Assembly: GCF_000015245.1 (NCBI RefSeq)
Contig: NC_008700.1
Span: 347,001 to 411,000 of the forward strand
DNA length: 64,000 nucleotides
Source of the DNA: Shewanella amazonensis SB2B
GTDB lineage: Bacteria > Pseudomonadota > Gammaproteobacteria > Enterobacterales > Shewanellaceae
Direction: 5' to 3'
Shown piece after piece: positions 32,939 through 40,591 of this stretch. The stretch's first letter is position 1. Each line of letters starts with the position of its first letter. The translations under genes were made by a program, and so were the position numbers. The notes beneath the pieces are model-generated. The model was not told the DNA's origin and searched no databases. It saw only the letters and a list, made by a program, of their open reading frames with translations.

Positions 32939-33265
32939 TTAATTTTTGTCCAACTCCACATCAAGCAAACGATCTTCGCAAGAAGATAGTTTTTCTTTAA
33001 GCACCTCTACTTCCCTTTTCAAGTCTTGAACCTCAACGCCATTATCCAAATTTGCAAATAACTCGCTTGCCTCTTCCCTGTTTAAATTTTGAAAGCTACT
33101 TATTGACTCCAGCGAGTATATTAAATAGGCAATGACAACATACAAACCATACTCAAAATAATACACGACACCGCAAGCAATAACTGCCTTAATAAAGGTG
33201 AATAATACGACAGCAAACTTTCTACTTTCTCTTAGACCAGCTATTCTAGGATTTTCGTAACTCAT
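32939..33265 (-). CDS. Small membrane protein with C-terminal coiled coil, cassette gene
   Basis: 108 aa. Two hydrophobic segments (FAVVLFTFIKAVIACGVVYYF; GLYVVIAYLIYSLESI) are followed by a heptad-like tail (DLKREVEVLKEKLSSCEDRLLDVELDK). The ATG lies nine bases after the cassette boundary with no clear Shine-Dalgarno. No family recognised. Cassette ends match (R' 33274-33283, R'' 32921-32930). Confidence 0.65.
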   Translation of the reverse strand: MSYENPRIAGLRESRKFAVVLFTFIKAVIACGVVYYFEYGLYVVIAYLIYSLESISSFQNLNREEASELFANLDNGVEVQDLKREVEVLKEKLSSCEDRLLDVELDKN

Positions 33266-33278
33266 AATTTCTTACCAC

Positions 33279-33992
33279 ATAACATTTTAATAGTGTGACC
33301 TTGCAAAGTAGCCTTTTTTTCCAAGCCCCTAACCCACTTGGTAACCAGTTCTAGGGCTATTGGCTGTACTAAAAACCATGTCAGTGCTGAGCTTCGACCA
33401 AAATCCCCAAGCTGTGTTCGTTTTGCAGCAGTGGCTGAAGCTGTTCTGGCGTAGAACCAAACCAGAAATCGATGTTGTCTGGGTCGATAAACAGCGGCAT
33501 ACGGTTGTGGTACAGGGCGCAGCTGGGTATGGGGGCAGTGGTTAGGCTGACCAGCTTGGCTCCGGTGGGTTCGTTGAACACCAGTCCGGCCATCAGTAGC
33601 GGCTTGTTGTTGGCGGCGCTGAAGAGGTACTTAACCTTTCGACCTTTTTCTCTACCGTCAGTGCCTTGCTCCTGACGCCACTCGTACCAGCCTGAGCAGG
33701 GCACCAGGCATCTGTGTTCGGCAAAGGCGCGTTTGAAGGTGGGCTTTTGCATGACGGTTTCAGCCTGTGCATTGATAAGGATCTGCTTCGCCCAGGTAGG
33801 CTTAATGCCCCAAGCGGTATCCCGCTGCTTAAGCGAGCCCTGTTCATGCACCAGAGTCGCCACTGTCTGCGTGGGGCGTAAATCCCTATTGTCGCTGGCG
33901 TGAAAATCCAGACCAAGGGTTTCACTCAGCCACTGGCACAGAGGATCGGCTATTACATTCATCCGGCCACACATTCAACGCGCCTCCGATGT
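33279..33992 (-). repeat. Duplicated SRAP cassette, copy 2
   Basis: Direct repeat of 29599-30352 at high identity; the repeat stops at the same base upstream (CCGATGT) and at the same ATAACATTTT boundary downstream. It includes the attC 3' end CACTATTAAAAT-GTTATG. Confidence 0.85.
33381..33974 (-). CDS. SRAP/HMCES (YedK-type) abasic-site protein, copy 2
   Basis: 197 aa. Same family and active-site residues as copy 1 (Cys2, SGWYEW Glu, YHNRMP His). Differences are scattered (WLSETL for WVGEIL, QRDTAWG for QLDTAWG, CALYHN for CAPYHN, FWFGS for FWFCS), and none removes a catalytic residue, so both are probably functional. The same GGAGGCG ribosome site precedes the ATG. Confidence 0.9.
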   Translation of the reverse strand: MCGRMNVIADPLCQWLSETLGLDFHASDNRDLRPTQTVATLVHEQGSLKQRDTAWGIKPTWAKQILINAQAETVMQKPTFKRAFAEHRCLVPCSGWYEWRQEQGTDGREKGRKVKYLFSAANNKPLLMAGLVFNEPTGAKLVSLTTAPIPSCALYHNRMPLFIDPDNIDFWFGSTPEQLQPLLQNEHSLGILVEAQH

Positions 33993-34117
33993 TGTCTTAC
34001 AAGTGAAGCATACGCCTACTTACGAGTCCGCATTTACAGGAACTCGACAGTTCGAAAAGTCCCTTGACTTGGCGTATTAAATTCTGACGGAATACCACAG
34101 TCACTTGTTAGCTGCCC
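33983..34117 (-). repeat. attC-like site after the DUF4145-type cassette gene
   Basis: On the minus strand it starts GGGCAGCTAACAAGTGAC (34117 leftward) and ends near TTCACTTGTAAGAC, with TACGCC and GGCGTA inner arms. The R'' box at 34107-34117 is an 11-base perfect complement of the cassette start at 34954-34964. The gene's TAA stop is within R''. Confidence 0.65.
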
Positions 34118-34935
34118 TTTAAACCACCGACCATTTTTTTAAAGCTATCTTTATGTCTTTTTCTTGAGGCTAATTCAGCAATAAGGAAACTCAGACAAGC
34201 TTGCAAGCTTTCAGCTTTAACTAAACATTCTTCGTCAGTTAAACTATGAACTCCTTCGCTAAGAAGGCTATAGATTGTTCCTAATGGGTTTAGTCCGTCA
34301 GGTTTTAAATACTCTGGTAAAGCATTGTTGGCGATTTTAATTTTATCGCTCATTGGAGACTCTTTTCGCAGTTCATCTATTGCTATTTTTATAGGATCAT
34401 TTGCTTGAGATGGGTCTAGGTCTGATGCGAGAAGATCTAAAAGTTTAACTATGTTAAGTTCAACAATTCTTCTGAAATACGCAAAAGCGGCAATTCCATA
34501 ACCGTTACTGAGAGATATTAGAGCTTTTTCATAGTACTCGGCATCTTCTTTAAAAAACTTTTGAAGTTTTCCATCTCTTTCAAGCTTTTTACGGGGCCGT
34601 TGCCCATATTTTTGAATCTTCACAGTTTCTTCAGTTACTTCTTGTTCTACCAAAAAAGTATGATTCTCAGTTTTACAAGATACGCAAGTGAAGGTGAAAT
34701 ACGAGGTTCCTGATTGTAAAAACTGTATTTTTCCCATTGGGTGGTGGCTAGTAATACCGCCTAAGCTCCGAAGGTCTTGAAACGGCCTTATTTGGTTACA
34801 AGTTTCACAGAATTCATCAATTTCCCTAATCCAAAGACTCGTTCTCATTTTTTCAGGCTGAGCAAATGTCTTCCATGAATATAAAGGTGAATTTTCCAGA
34901 AATTTCTTAATTCCTTGATCCGATAAAGTTTCCAC
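34108..34935 (-). CDS. DUF4145-like protein with N-terminal Cys4 motif, cassette gene
   Basis: 275 aa. CETCNQ and CVSCK at about residues 43 and 84 form a likely zinc site. A helical C-terminal half (YYEKALISLSNGYGIAAFAYFRRIVELNIVKLL, LLSEGVHSLTDEECLVKAESLQACLSFLIAELASRKR) resembles the DUF4145 domain found in restriction and defence proteins. The ATG follows the cassette boundary by 19 bases. AT-rich and cassette-borne. Function unknown; a defence role is only a possibility. Confidence 0.65.
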   Translation of the reverse strand: METLSDQGIKKFLENSPLYSWKTFAQPEKMRTSLWIREIDEFCETCNQIRPFQDLRSLGGITSHHPMGKIQFLQSGTSYFTFTCVSCKTENHTFLVEQEVTEETVKIQKYGQRPRKKLERDGKLQKFFKEDAEYYEKALISLSNGYGIAAFAYFRRIVELNIVKLLDLLASDLDPSQANDPIKIAIDELRKESPMSDKIKIANNALPEYLKPDGLNPLGTIYSLLSEGVHSLTDEECLVKAESLQACLSFLIAELASRKRHKDSFKKMVGGLKGS

Positions 34936-34953
34936 GTGACTCCTGATTTCTAT

Positions 34954-34977
34954 GGGCAGCTAACATTTGAATAGTGC
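34954..34977 (-). repeat. attC 3' end and cassette boundary (GTTAGCTGCCC)
   Basis: On the minus strand CACTATTCAAAT precedes GTTAGCTGCCC, which starts the DUF4145-type cassette. The 11 bases pair perfectly with 34107-34117. This is the rightmost cassette boundary I can support. Confidence 0.65.
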
Positions 34978-36146
34978 GTATGCGCATAATCTCACCTCCG
35001 ACCACTTGGCAAGAACTCACGCAACACACTGTTTTTAAGAGCGATGATTTTCAATTTAAAAAATCATCATGGATGGAAAGTGCTCCTGAGAAGAGTCACC
35101 ACAGGCATCACATTCAATTTGAAGCTCAACCTGAAATTCCACCTTCGAAGCCGCTTTGGCCTTCAAGCCAAGCGCCACCTGAGGCATCGCCCCAATAGCT
35201 GCAAGGTAAGCTACCGCCACTGGCACTAGCTACCAGACAGCACGCAGGTCTCCACACTATTATTCGTCTCATCCCTGAGACTCACCCCAACGGGGCCAAC
35301 CTTATGGTTGTTCAAATCTGTTCCTGACAGATTTGTCGCCCATGGCACTGACTACCAGACAGCAGTGTTCACCTGATTTTCACTATCTGAGCATTAACAA
35401 TGAGTTAGCCAGCCTAAGCCATATGCAAAGCTATCGCAGGAGGGGATGTGGGTCTGTGATGGGGGTCGAAAGACGGGCGCATCCCTGCTGCAATTGCTCT
35501 CAGTTGAACTCGACATTGAGCCAACCGTCAGCGCTACTAATGTGCCTGTTTGAGCGCATTGTATGCAATCCATTGTTTGTTATTGCCTGAGCCAATTTAT
35601 CCCAATCCCACTGGTAAGACAAGGGTACTAGTTAGGCGCAGCATGCTTATCTAAAATAATGATTATCAACATGATTCAATCCATTCATTCGGGTGTAAAA
35701 CTTCCGTTTTATGCTGCATTTAAGGCTCGGCTAATTTGCATAGTGCGAGCGGATTGTTTCGATTAGCCCGTTTCTTCAATACCAAATGGCGTTTGATCGA
35801 CTCAGATCCGGTTTGTTTGCCTTGGCTGGGCGTAACTAATCAGTGAGAACCCTAACGGGATGTAGGTGGGTTAAGGGCGTAAACGACTTGGCCAAAAAGG
35901 CTGGGTTGGTTTGTGCCAGTATTAACCCATCGACAAGGACAGGGTGGCAGCTCGCAGGCTTCTTGCTACAAAGCAGCCTGGTGTTCTCTGGCACTTTATT
36001 GAAGTGGCCCGTGACCCAATTCCACCGAGCAAAACTTATGAGTACGTGATGTTTGAGGGAATTCGAACCCACGTGACCTTTTGGTCTGCCACCTTAATGT
36101 GATTGGCTGCGGCGAAAATGCGGCAGTGCAATCCGCTCGGTATGTC
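34978..36146. other. Gene-poor stretch between cassettes and right island module
   Basis: About 1.2 kb with no convincing coding region: reading frames are short, lack ribosome sites and have no family resemblance. It holds an imperfect 22-bp direct repeat (35221-35242 and 35343-35364), a 9-bp perfect hairpin at 35313-35335, an isolated GTTAGGCGC at about 35631 that could be a dead cassette boundary, and a T-arm-like GGGTTCGAATTCCC at about 36060 on the minus strand. Probably eroded cassette or plasmid DNA. Confidence 0.55.
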
Positions 36147-36180
36147 ACGGAGCAGCGGCGCATATGCGCCGCTGCTCCGT
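36147..36180. terminator. Perfect 34-bp palindrome, possible terminator
   Basis: Two 17-base arms without a loop (ACGGAGCAGCGGCGCAT and its complement), followed by TTTT on the plus strand. It lies 20 bp past the stop of the minus-strand gene at 36200. On that strand no T run follows, so a simple terminator reading is incomplete. Confidence 0.6.
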
Positions 36181-36199
36181 TTTGTACTGCCAACCCCGC

Positions 36200-37138
36200 T
36201 TAAGGGTAAAACAGCGCTGTGAGTTCCTGACAATATACGGTGCGATAGATGATGGCCTTTTGCAGTCGCTCGACTTCGGCGTGGTTGAGTGCCTCGCCTT
36301 TAGGGCTGCGCTTGGCTGCATTCGCGCCAGTGGCCTCGGTAAGCAGCTGCTGATGCAGGCGTTTGGTGTCGCTCAGGATGTCCATGTTGTGGGAAAACAG
36401 CATCACCTTTTGGTAAAGCCCTGACTCAAGACCGTTGGCCCACTTCTTAAGAATGGTCTGGCGCTGCTTTTTGGTTTTGAAGGCGTGCTCCATTTCAATC
36501 GCAGCCAGGGTGCCGGAGGGTTCCTGCACCAGACCATCGATATTGCGGGTACTGTTTTCGGGATGCAGGCGACGAAACTCGGTTTCGCTGATAAAGCGCT
36601 GCCACTGGGGGCTGAAATCCGCCTCCTGACGGGTATTGAGCAGCCCACGCATAATGACAAAGGCGCACATTAAATCGTGCATGATGGTGTTTTGATTTAC
36701 CCGCTGCGATGGCTCAGACACAGAGCGGTAATGAATGGCGATGCCCATCAGCTCCTCCGCCATTCTGGCGCCGGAGAAGCTTAATACGTACACGCGGCCA
36801 TCCACCGAGCGCGGTGTGCGCACATCAACCAGCAAACCCTCAGCAACCAGCTTATTGAGATGCTCCAGCGCCAGGCGCCTGTTGGTGCCATAAAAGACTT
36901 CAATCAGACTGGGGCTGATAAGGCCAAAACGGGCCACCATCTTGATGGTGAGATTGCGCCTGGACTTACCCGTTTGGCAGCGATTGCTGCCGACCTGATA
37001 GCCCATGTCGATGCTGAAGAAGGGGCGATACTCATCCCTGACGGATAAGAGTGCTGCTGGTTTATTGCCGGATGACGGCGCTGCTGTCTTATTGCCAGAT
37101 GACGGCAAGGGTGGTTTGTTGCCAGAACCGTTTGTCAT
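36200..37138 (-). CDS. Winged-helix protein resembling replication-relaxation/MobC-type factors
   Basis: 312 aa from the ATG at 37138 (MTNGSGNKPPLP), with GGGAGGA 4-5 bp upstream; an upstream ATG at 37198 lacks a ribosome site. Residues about 10-35 are a triplicated SSGNKxAA-type linker. A winged-helix segment follows (LTIKMVARFGLISPSLIEVFYGTNRRLALEHLNKLVAEGLL, DGRVYVLS), then a C-terminal part with IDGLV...AAIEMEHAFKTKKQRQ that could be a degenerate PD-(D/E)xK-like core. This layout resembles replication-relaxation family proteins of mobile elements. A function in island mobilisation or replication is plausible but not shown. Confidence 0.6.
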   Translation of the reverse strand: MTNGSGNKPPLPSSGNKTAAPSSGNKPAALLSVRDEYRPFFSIDMGYQVGSNRCQTGKSRRNLTIKMVARFGLISPSLIEVFYGTNRRLALEHLNKLVAEGLLVDVRTPRSVDGRVYVLSFSGARMAEELMGIAIHYRSVSEPSQRVNQNTIMHDLMCAFVIMRGLLNTRQEADFSPQWQRFISETEFRRLHPENSTRNIDGLVQEPSGTLAAIEMEHAFKTKKQRQTILKKWANGLESGLYQKVMLFSHNMDILSDTKRLHQQLLTEATGANAAKRSPKGEALNHAEVERLQKAIIYRTVYCQELTALFYP

Positions 37139-37198
37139 GCTTCCTCCCTGATGCGAGCCTGAGACAAGTTCAGCATTAGGTAAGGCCACATCACGCAA

Positions 37199-37812
37199 AT
37201 TCAGCCCAATCAGCCAGTGCCAATGTCGCTATGAAGTGGCGAGCTTCATACCGACAGTGACAGCGGGATGCTTCGCACCCCGCACCGGAATCACGCCCGC
37301 TGTGATTACCGGTATAAAGCACCGCCTTCGGCGGGTTCGGCCTTGGCTGCGCCAACGCCTCATATGCTCTGGAGCGCCCGCCGCTGCTGATGTCTTGCCA
37401 TCATCAGCGGCTTACGAACTTCGTTCTAGCGCCCCACAGCATGAAGCGCGCATGTACCGAGCTACGCTCTGTACTACCCGCATTTTTGCCGCGTTTGGTA
37501 CGGGGCGATGTGGCCATCGCGTTTCCCGTCCCTGCCGCGCCCCAGTTCTTACGAACGGGGCAAGGTTTAGCTTGTCGTTGTTGCCAACGCCGCCGCTAAA
37601 TTTTGCTTACGCAAAACCAAAATACGGGTAGTACAGACCAGCTGTACATGCGCGCTGCTACAGCAAGCGGATTCGATGAATCCACTCGCTTACGCGGCGG
37701 TTTGCCAGCCTTGCTGGCGCTGTTATCGCACAAAAACGTGCCGTTTTTTGCTGCAAGCACACATGCTGTGCAGAGCAAACGTCCTGCATTGCCCTTATGT
37801 GCGGTGAGACAG
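37199..37812. other. Hairpin-dense intergenic segment (candidate oriT, replication origin or structured RNA)
   Basis: About 610 bp between the integrase stop and the winged-helix gene, without a credible ORF. It contains a series of short stems (CGCCTTCGGCG; CGAACTTCGTTC; TTTTGCTTACGCAAAA; GCCAGCCTTGCTGGC; GTACAGACCAGCTGTAC; GCCGCTGCTGATG with CATCAGCGGC). Two arms of about 38 bases (37445-37487 and 37619-37656) form a long inverted repeat enclosing further stems. On the minus strand it would be the leader of the winged-helix gene. Function unknown. Confidence 0.6.
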
Positions 37813-39360
37813 CTAACTTGTGGTCACTGAGATATTTTCACCTGAAATCCGCAGTGAGTTTAATGAGACGGATTGACCGCTCGTAACACCTTGCGTGCCT
37901 GCAAATGAAAAGGGCATAGGGGAGCGCCCAGTAGGCCAGTTAGCTTGAGGGTGGCTTGGTTTGGAATCATCTGTACTCTTGCACAGCGCCTTTTTGGTGG
38001 TAGTGGCCTCAGCTACTTTGGCTGTTGAAGCGTCGGCCGTTGGAACTGGCGCTGGAGCTGCTATGGTTGCTGGTATTGCAGCAGAGTTGACCTCTGTTTT
38101 TACTTCTTCAGCCACAGCAGCATCTGTACCTGTCACAAGAAGTGAAGCAATTCCCAGCTTCTCACACAACTTAGTTTGCGCTTCCAGACGCTCTTTGAGG
38201 CAGTCATAACGGTTATAGGTACCCCTCACGCCTGCTTTTGTATGGTTTAAGATTTTCTCAATAATCTCATCTGGGACACTCAGCTCGCTGAGTCGACTGC
38301 TACAGGTTCGTCTTAAATCGTGCACTGTGAAGTGCGGAATGCCTGCTGCTTCGAATATATTAGGCAGTGGTCTGCTTTTTTTCCCCTTGTTTTCCTTACC
38401 AAAGAGTTTTGATAAAGCAGTATTTAAGGTGTCTTTGCCTGTATGAGGTACATTTGAGCCATTTCTGCGGGCTGGGAATAAATAATCACTGCTACCACTG
38501 CGCTCCTTCACTTCCAGCAGTATTGGCATGAGAGGTTCGGGAATGGCAATTGCGATTGATTTTTTGGTTTTGCTGCGACCGTTTGGGAGAAGCCATATTT
38601 GCTTTTCCAGATCAAATTCAGTCCACTTGGCTTGTAGCAGCTCATTTTTACGCACACCAAGAATGAGCAAAAGGATAAACGCCAGATAGTTATCCCTCGA
38701 TACGTGGTCACGTAATATTGCCAGCACAATGGGAATTTCCTCAAAAGACAAATTTCGTTCTCGAGGTTCTGCTTTCGCACCAATTTTTTTGCGGTTGATA
38801 CCCTTAGCCACGTTGGTTTCAAGCATGCCCAGCTCCACAGCGTGATCCAGTATTTTATCTATCAACCGAAGCACATTGATGTTTGCTGTCCGCTTCACAC
38901 CAGCATCAATGCTATTGACCAAGTCACGAACCATTATTCTTGTTATGTAAGAAACTGGTAATTCGCCCAATGTCTTAGCCACATAATTTGTGTATAGGGC
39001 TCTCGGTCTACCTGGATGGTCGATGGTCCTGCAATACCCCTCAAAATAGTCCTGAGTAACACTGCCAAACGTGTCTTGCAGTGCTGCCGCTAGCTTCTTG
39101 ATCTCAAGCTTGGGGTTTTTGCCTTCCTTTACCTGTCTTTGAAGCTCGGCAACTTGGTTTTTGGCGTCTGACTTAGACATTTTCCCTGGGCCATTGCCGA
39201 ATTGGCCAAGCACTATTTCGATTCTTTTCCCTGCGACGGTGCCTCGGTAGATGAAGGAGCCAACACCAGACTTTAATGGCTTTATATACAAATTGTCGGC
39301 AACACGCACTTTTTGTTCAGAGCGGCTTGCGGCGGTTTTGATCAACTGCGCGTGGTTCAT
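37813..39360 (-). CDS. int: P4-type tyrosine recombinase (island integrase) with extended C-terminus
   Basis: 515 aa. The N-terminal arm-binding (DUF4102-like) domain covers about residues 1-95 (LYIKPLKSGVGSFIYRG, IVLGQFGNGPGKMSKSDAK). The core-binding domain follows, then the catalytic domain: Arg in LGVRKNELLQAKW, HDLRRTCSSRL (HxxR), and the nucleophile Tyr in GVRGTYNRYD. About 100 residues follow the catalytic Tyr, rich in Ala, Pro, Thr and Ser, which is longer than the usual family end. The gene starts 160 bp from yicC, next to the right attachment repeat and an arm-type repeat. It integrates the element at the yicC 3' end. Confidence 0.93.
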   Translation of the reverse strand: MNHAQLIKTAASRSEQKVRVADNLYIKPLKSGVGSFIYRGTVAGKRIEIVLGQFGNGPGKMSKSDAKNQVAELQRQVKEGKNPKLEIKKLAAALQDTFGSVTQDYFEGYCRTIDHPGRPRALYTNYVAKTLGELPVSYITRIMVRDLVNSIDAGVKRTANINVLRLIDKILDHAVELGMLETNVAKGINRKKIGAKAEPRERNLSFEEIPIVLAILRDHVSRDNYLAFILLLILGVRKNELLQAKWTEFDLEKQIWLLPNGRSKTKKSIAIAIPEPLMPILLEVKERSGSSDYLFPARRNGSNVPHTGKDTLNTALSKLFGKENKGKKSRPLPNIFEAAGIPHFTVHDLRRTCSSRLSELSVPDEIIEKILNHTKAGVRGTYNRYDCLKERLEAQTKLCEKLGIASLLVTGTDAAVAEEVKTEVNSAAIPATIAAPAPVPTADASTAKVAEATTTKKALCKSTDDSKPSHPQANWPTGRSPMPFSFAGTQGVTSGQSVSLNSLRISGENISVTTS

Positions 39361-39393
39361 TGTTGACTCATCTTACCTAGGAATTGGCTTAGC

Positions 39394-39414
39394 ATAAGTC
39401 ACCAATAAGTCACC
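39394..39414 (+). repeat. Arm-type integrase site, right end
   Basis: GTCACCAATAAGTCACC, a direct repeat of the left-end site with one internal difference, lying between the int start and the right attachment repeat. Confidence 0.7.
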
Positions 39415-39520
39415 GCAAAATTTGGAGTAAGCTACGACTCCTGACGCAAACTCTTTGACCGTGAGATGCAAAAAAGCCCTTTTATCAAGGGCTTGGTTGT
39501 TGGTGATGGGTGGTGAAACA

Positions 39521-40384
39521 TCACTCTACGTTTTGGATCTGTTCGCGCATCTGCTCGATAAGTACTTTGAGCTCCACGGCGGCAGCTGTGATTTCTGTGC
39601 TGATGGACTTGGAGGCGAGGGTGTTCGACTCGCGGTTGAACTCCTGCATCATAAAGTCGAGGCGGCGACCTTCGCTGCCACCCTTCTTGAGGATGCGGCG
39701 AGCTTCGGTGATGTGCGCTTCAAGGCGGTCCATTTCTTCGGCCACGTCGAGTTTTTGCGCCAGCAGCACCATTTCCTGCTCGATACGGGTGCTGTCGAGC
39801 TCACCCTGAATCTCTGCAAGCCGGGATGTGAGTTTTTCACGTTGCCATTCAATGACCTTTGGCATGTGCTCGCGCACAATGGCAATTTGACCTTCCACGG
39901 CACCAAGGCGGCTTTCGAGCATTTCCTTGATGGCGCTGCCTTCACGGCCACGGGCTTCCACAAACTGATCCAGTGCCTTATCGAAGGCCCCCAACAGCTC
40001 GGCGCTGATGGCATCCATGTCCTGCTCGGCGGTGGCGATAACACCGGGCCAGCGGAGTATATCAGTCAGCGCAATATCACCCTGTCCGGCTTCGGCTTTA
40101 AGCCAATTGGCAGCGCCCAGCAGTTGACGGGCGAGGTCTTGGTTGATGCTCAGTTCGGCGCCTGAGTCGTTGGCGACGTCATAGCGCAGATTCACTTCTA
40201 CTTTTCCACGGCTGAGGCGCTTTCTTAAGCGTTCGCGCAGCGCTGGTTCGAGGCTGCGCAGCTGCTCTGGCAAGCGCAGGTAGGTTTCCAGATAGCGCTG
40301 ATTCACTGAGCGGATTTCAAAAGAGGCGTTGCCCCAGGAGGATTTATGCTCGATACGGGCATAGGCGGTCATGCTGTGGATCAT
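39521..40384 (-). CDS. yicC: YicC family endoribonuclease-like protein
   Basis: 287 aa from the ATG at 40384 (MIHSMTAYARIEHK), the standard family start; the open frame further upstream is not used by homologues. YicC_N and DUF1755 regions are present (SVNQRYLETYLRLPEQLRSLEPALRERLRKRLSRGKVEV; ELDSTRIEQEMVLLAQKLDVAEEMDRLEAHI; LDFMMQEFNRESNTLASKS). E. coli YicC has been linked to endoribonuclease activity. Divergent from rph as in many gammaproteobacteria. Its last codons are contributed by the island, but the protein sequence is unchanged (QIQNVE). Confidence 0.95.
   Translation of the reverse strand: MIHSMTAYARIEHKSSWGNASFEIRSVNQRYLETYLRLPEQLRSLEPALRERLRKRLSRGKVEVNLRYDVANDSGAELSINQDLARQLLGAANWLKAEAGQGDIALTDILRWPGVIATAEQDMDAISAELLGAFDKALDQFVEARGREGSAIKEMLESRLGAVEGQIAIVREHMPKVIEWQREKLTSRLAEIQGELDSTRIEQEMVLLAQKLDVAEEMDRLEAHITEARRILKKGGSEGRRLDFMMQEFNRESNTLASKSISTEITAAAVELKVLIEQMREQIQNVE
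39525..39541. repeat. Attachment-site repeat, right end (within yicC)
   Basis: TCTACGTTTTGGATCTG; on the minus strand it supplies the last YicC codons (QIQNVE and TGA). It differs from the left copy only at third codon positions. Confidence 0.85.
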
Positions 40385-40591
40385 AGGGATTCCGGCTGAT
40401 TTTCGGCTAAGTCTGGACGTCATTATAACCACAAGCCAGGCCAGCGTCATGGCCCTGAACGTGAGCAAAATCTGCTAATGACCCTTTGTAACGCGCGGAG
40501 TGTATTCAAAATCCACCGTGGCAACTCGCTCTGCATAGCCCTATAATAGGCAGCCAAATTATTGCGAAATTCATACGTCACAGGAATCGCC

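Larger units (their letters stand above)
25241..39541. mobile_element. Integrative genomic island in the 3' end of yicC (about 14.3 kb)
   Basis: The right end carries intact yicC ending in codons for QIQNVE and a stop. The left end, after the GH92 terminator, carries the same six codons plus stop on the minus strand in a different synonymous spelling. The element therefore replaced and restored the yicC tail. A tyrosine integrase is adjacent to yicC, AlpA-like genes are at the far end, and paired arm-type repeats sit inside both ends. yicC is a known attachment gene for mobilizable islands in Vibrionaceae. The interior is AT-richer than its flanks in several cassettes. Confidence 0.88.

Noticed and set aside
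34974..35590. Short plus-strand frames of 74-85 codons in the gene-poor stretch
   Set aside because: No ribosome sites, Pro/Ser/His-biased translations and no similarity to known proteins.
36036..36085. tRNA-like fragment on the minus strand (GGGTTCGAATTCCC)
   Set aside because: Only a T-arm-like piece with imperfect pairing; no acceptor, D or anticodon arms could be built around it.
36147..37812. CRISPR array suspected from the many repeated stems
   Set aside because: Stems differ in sequence and spacing; there are no regular identical repeats with unique spacers, and no cas genes.
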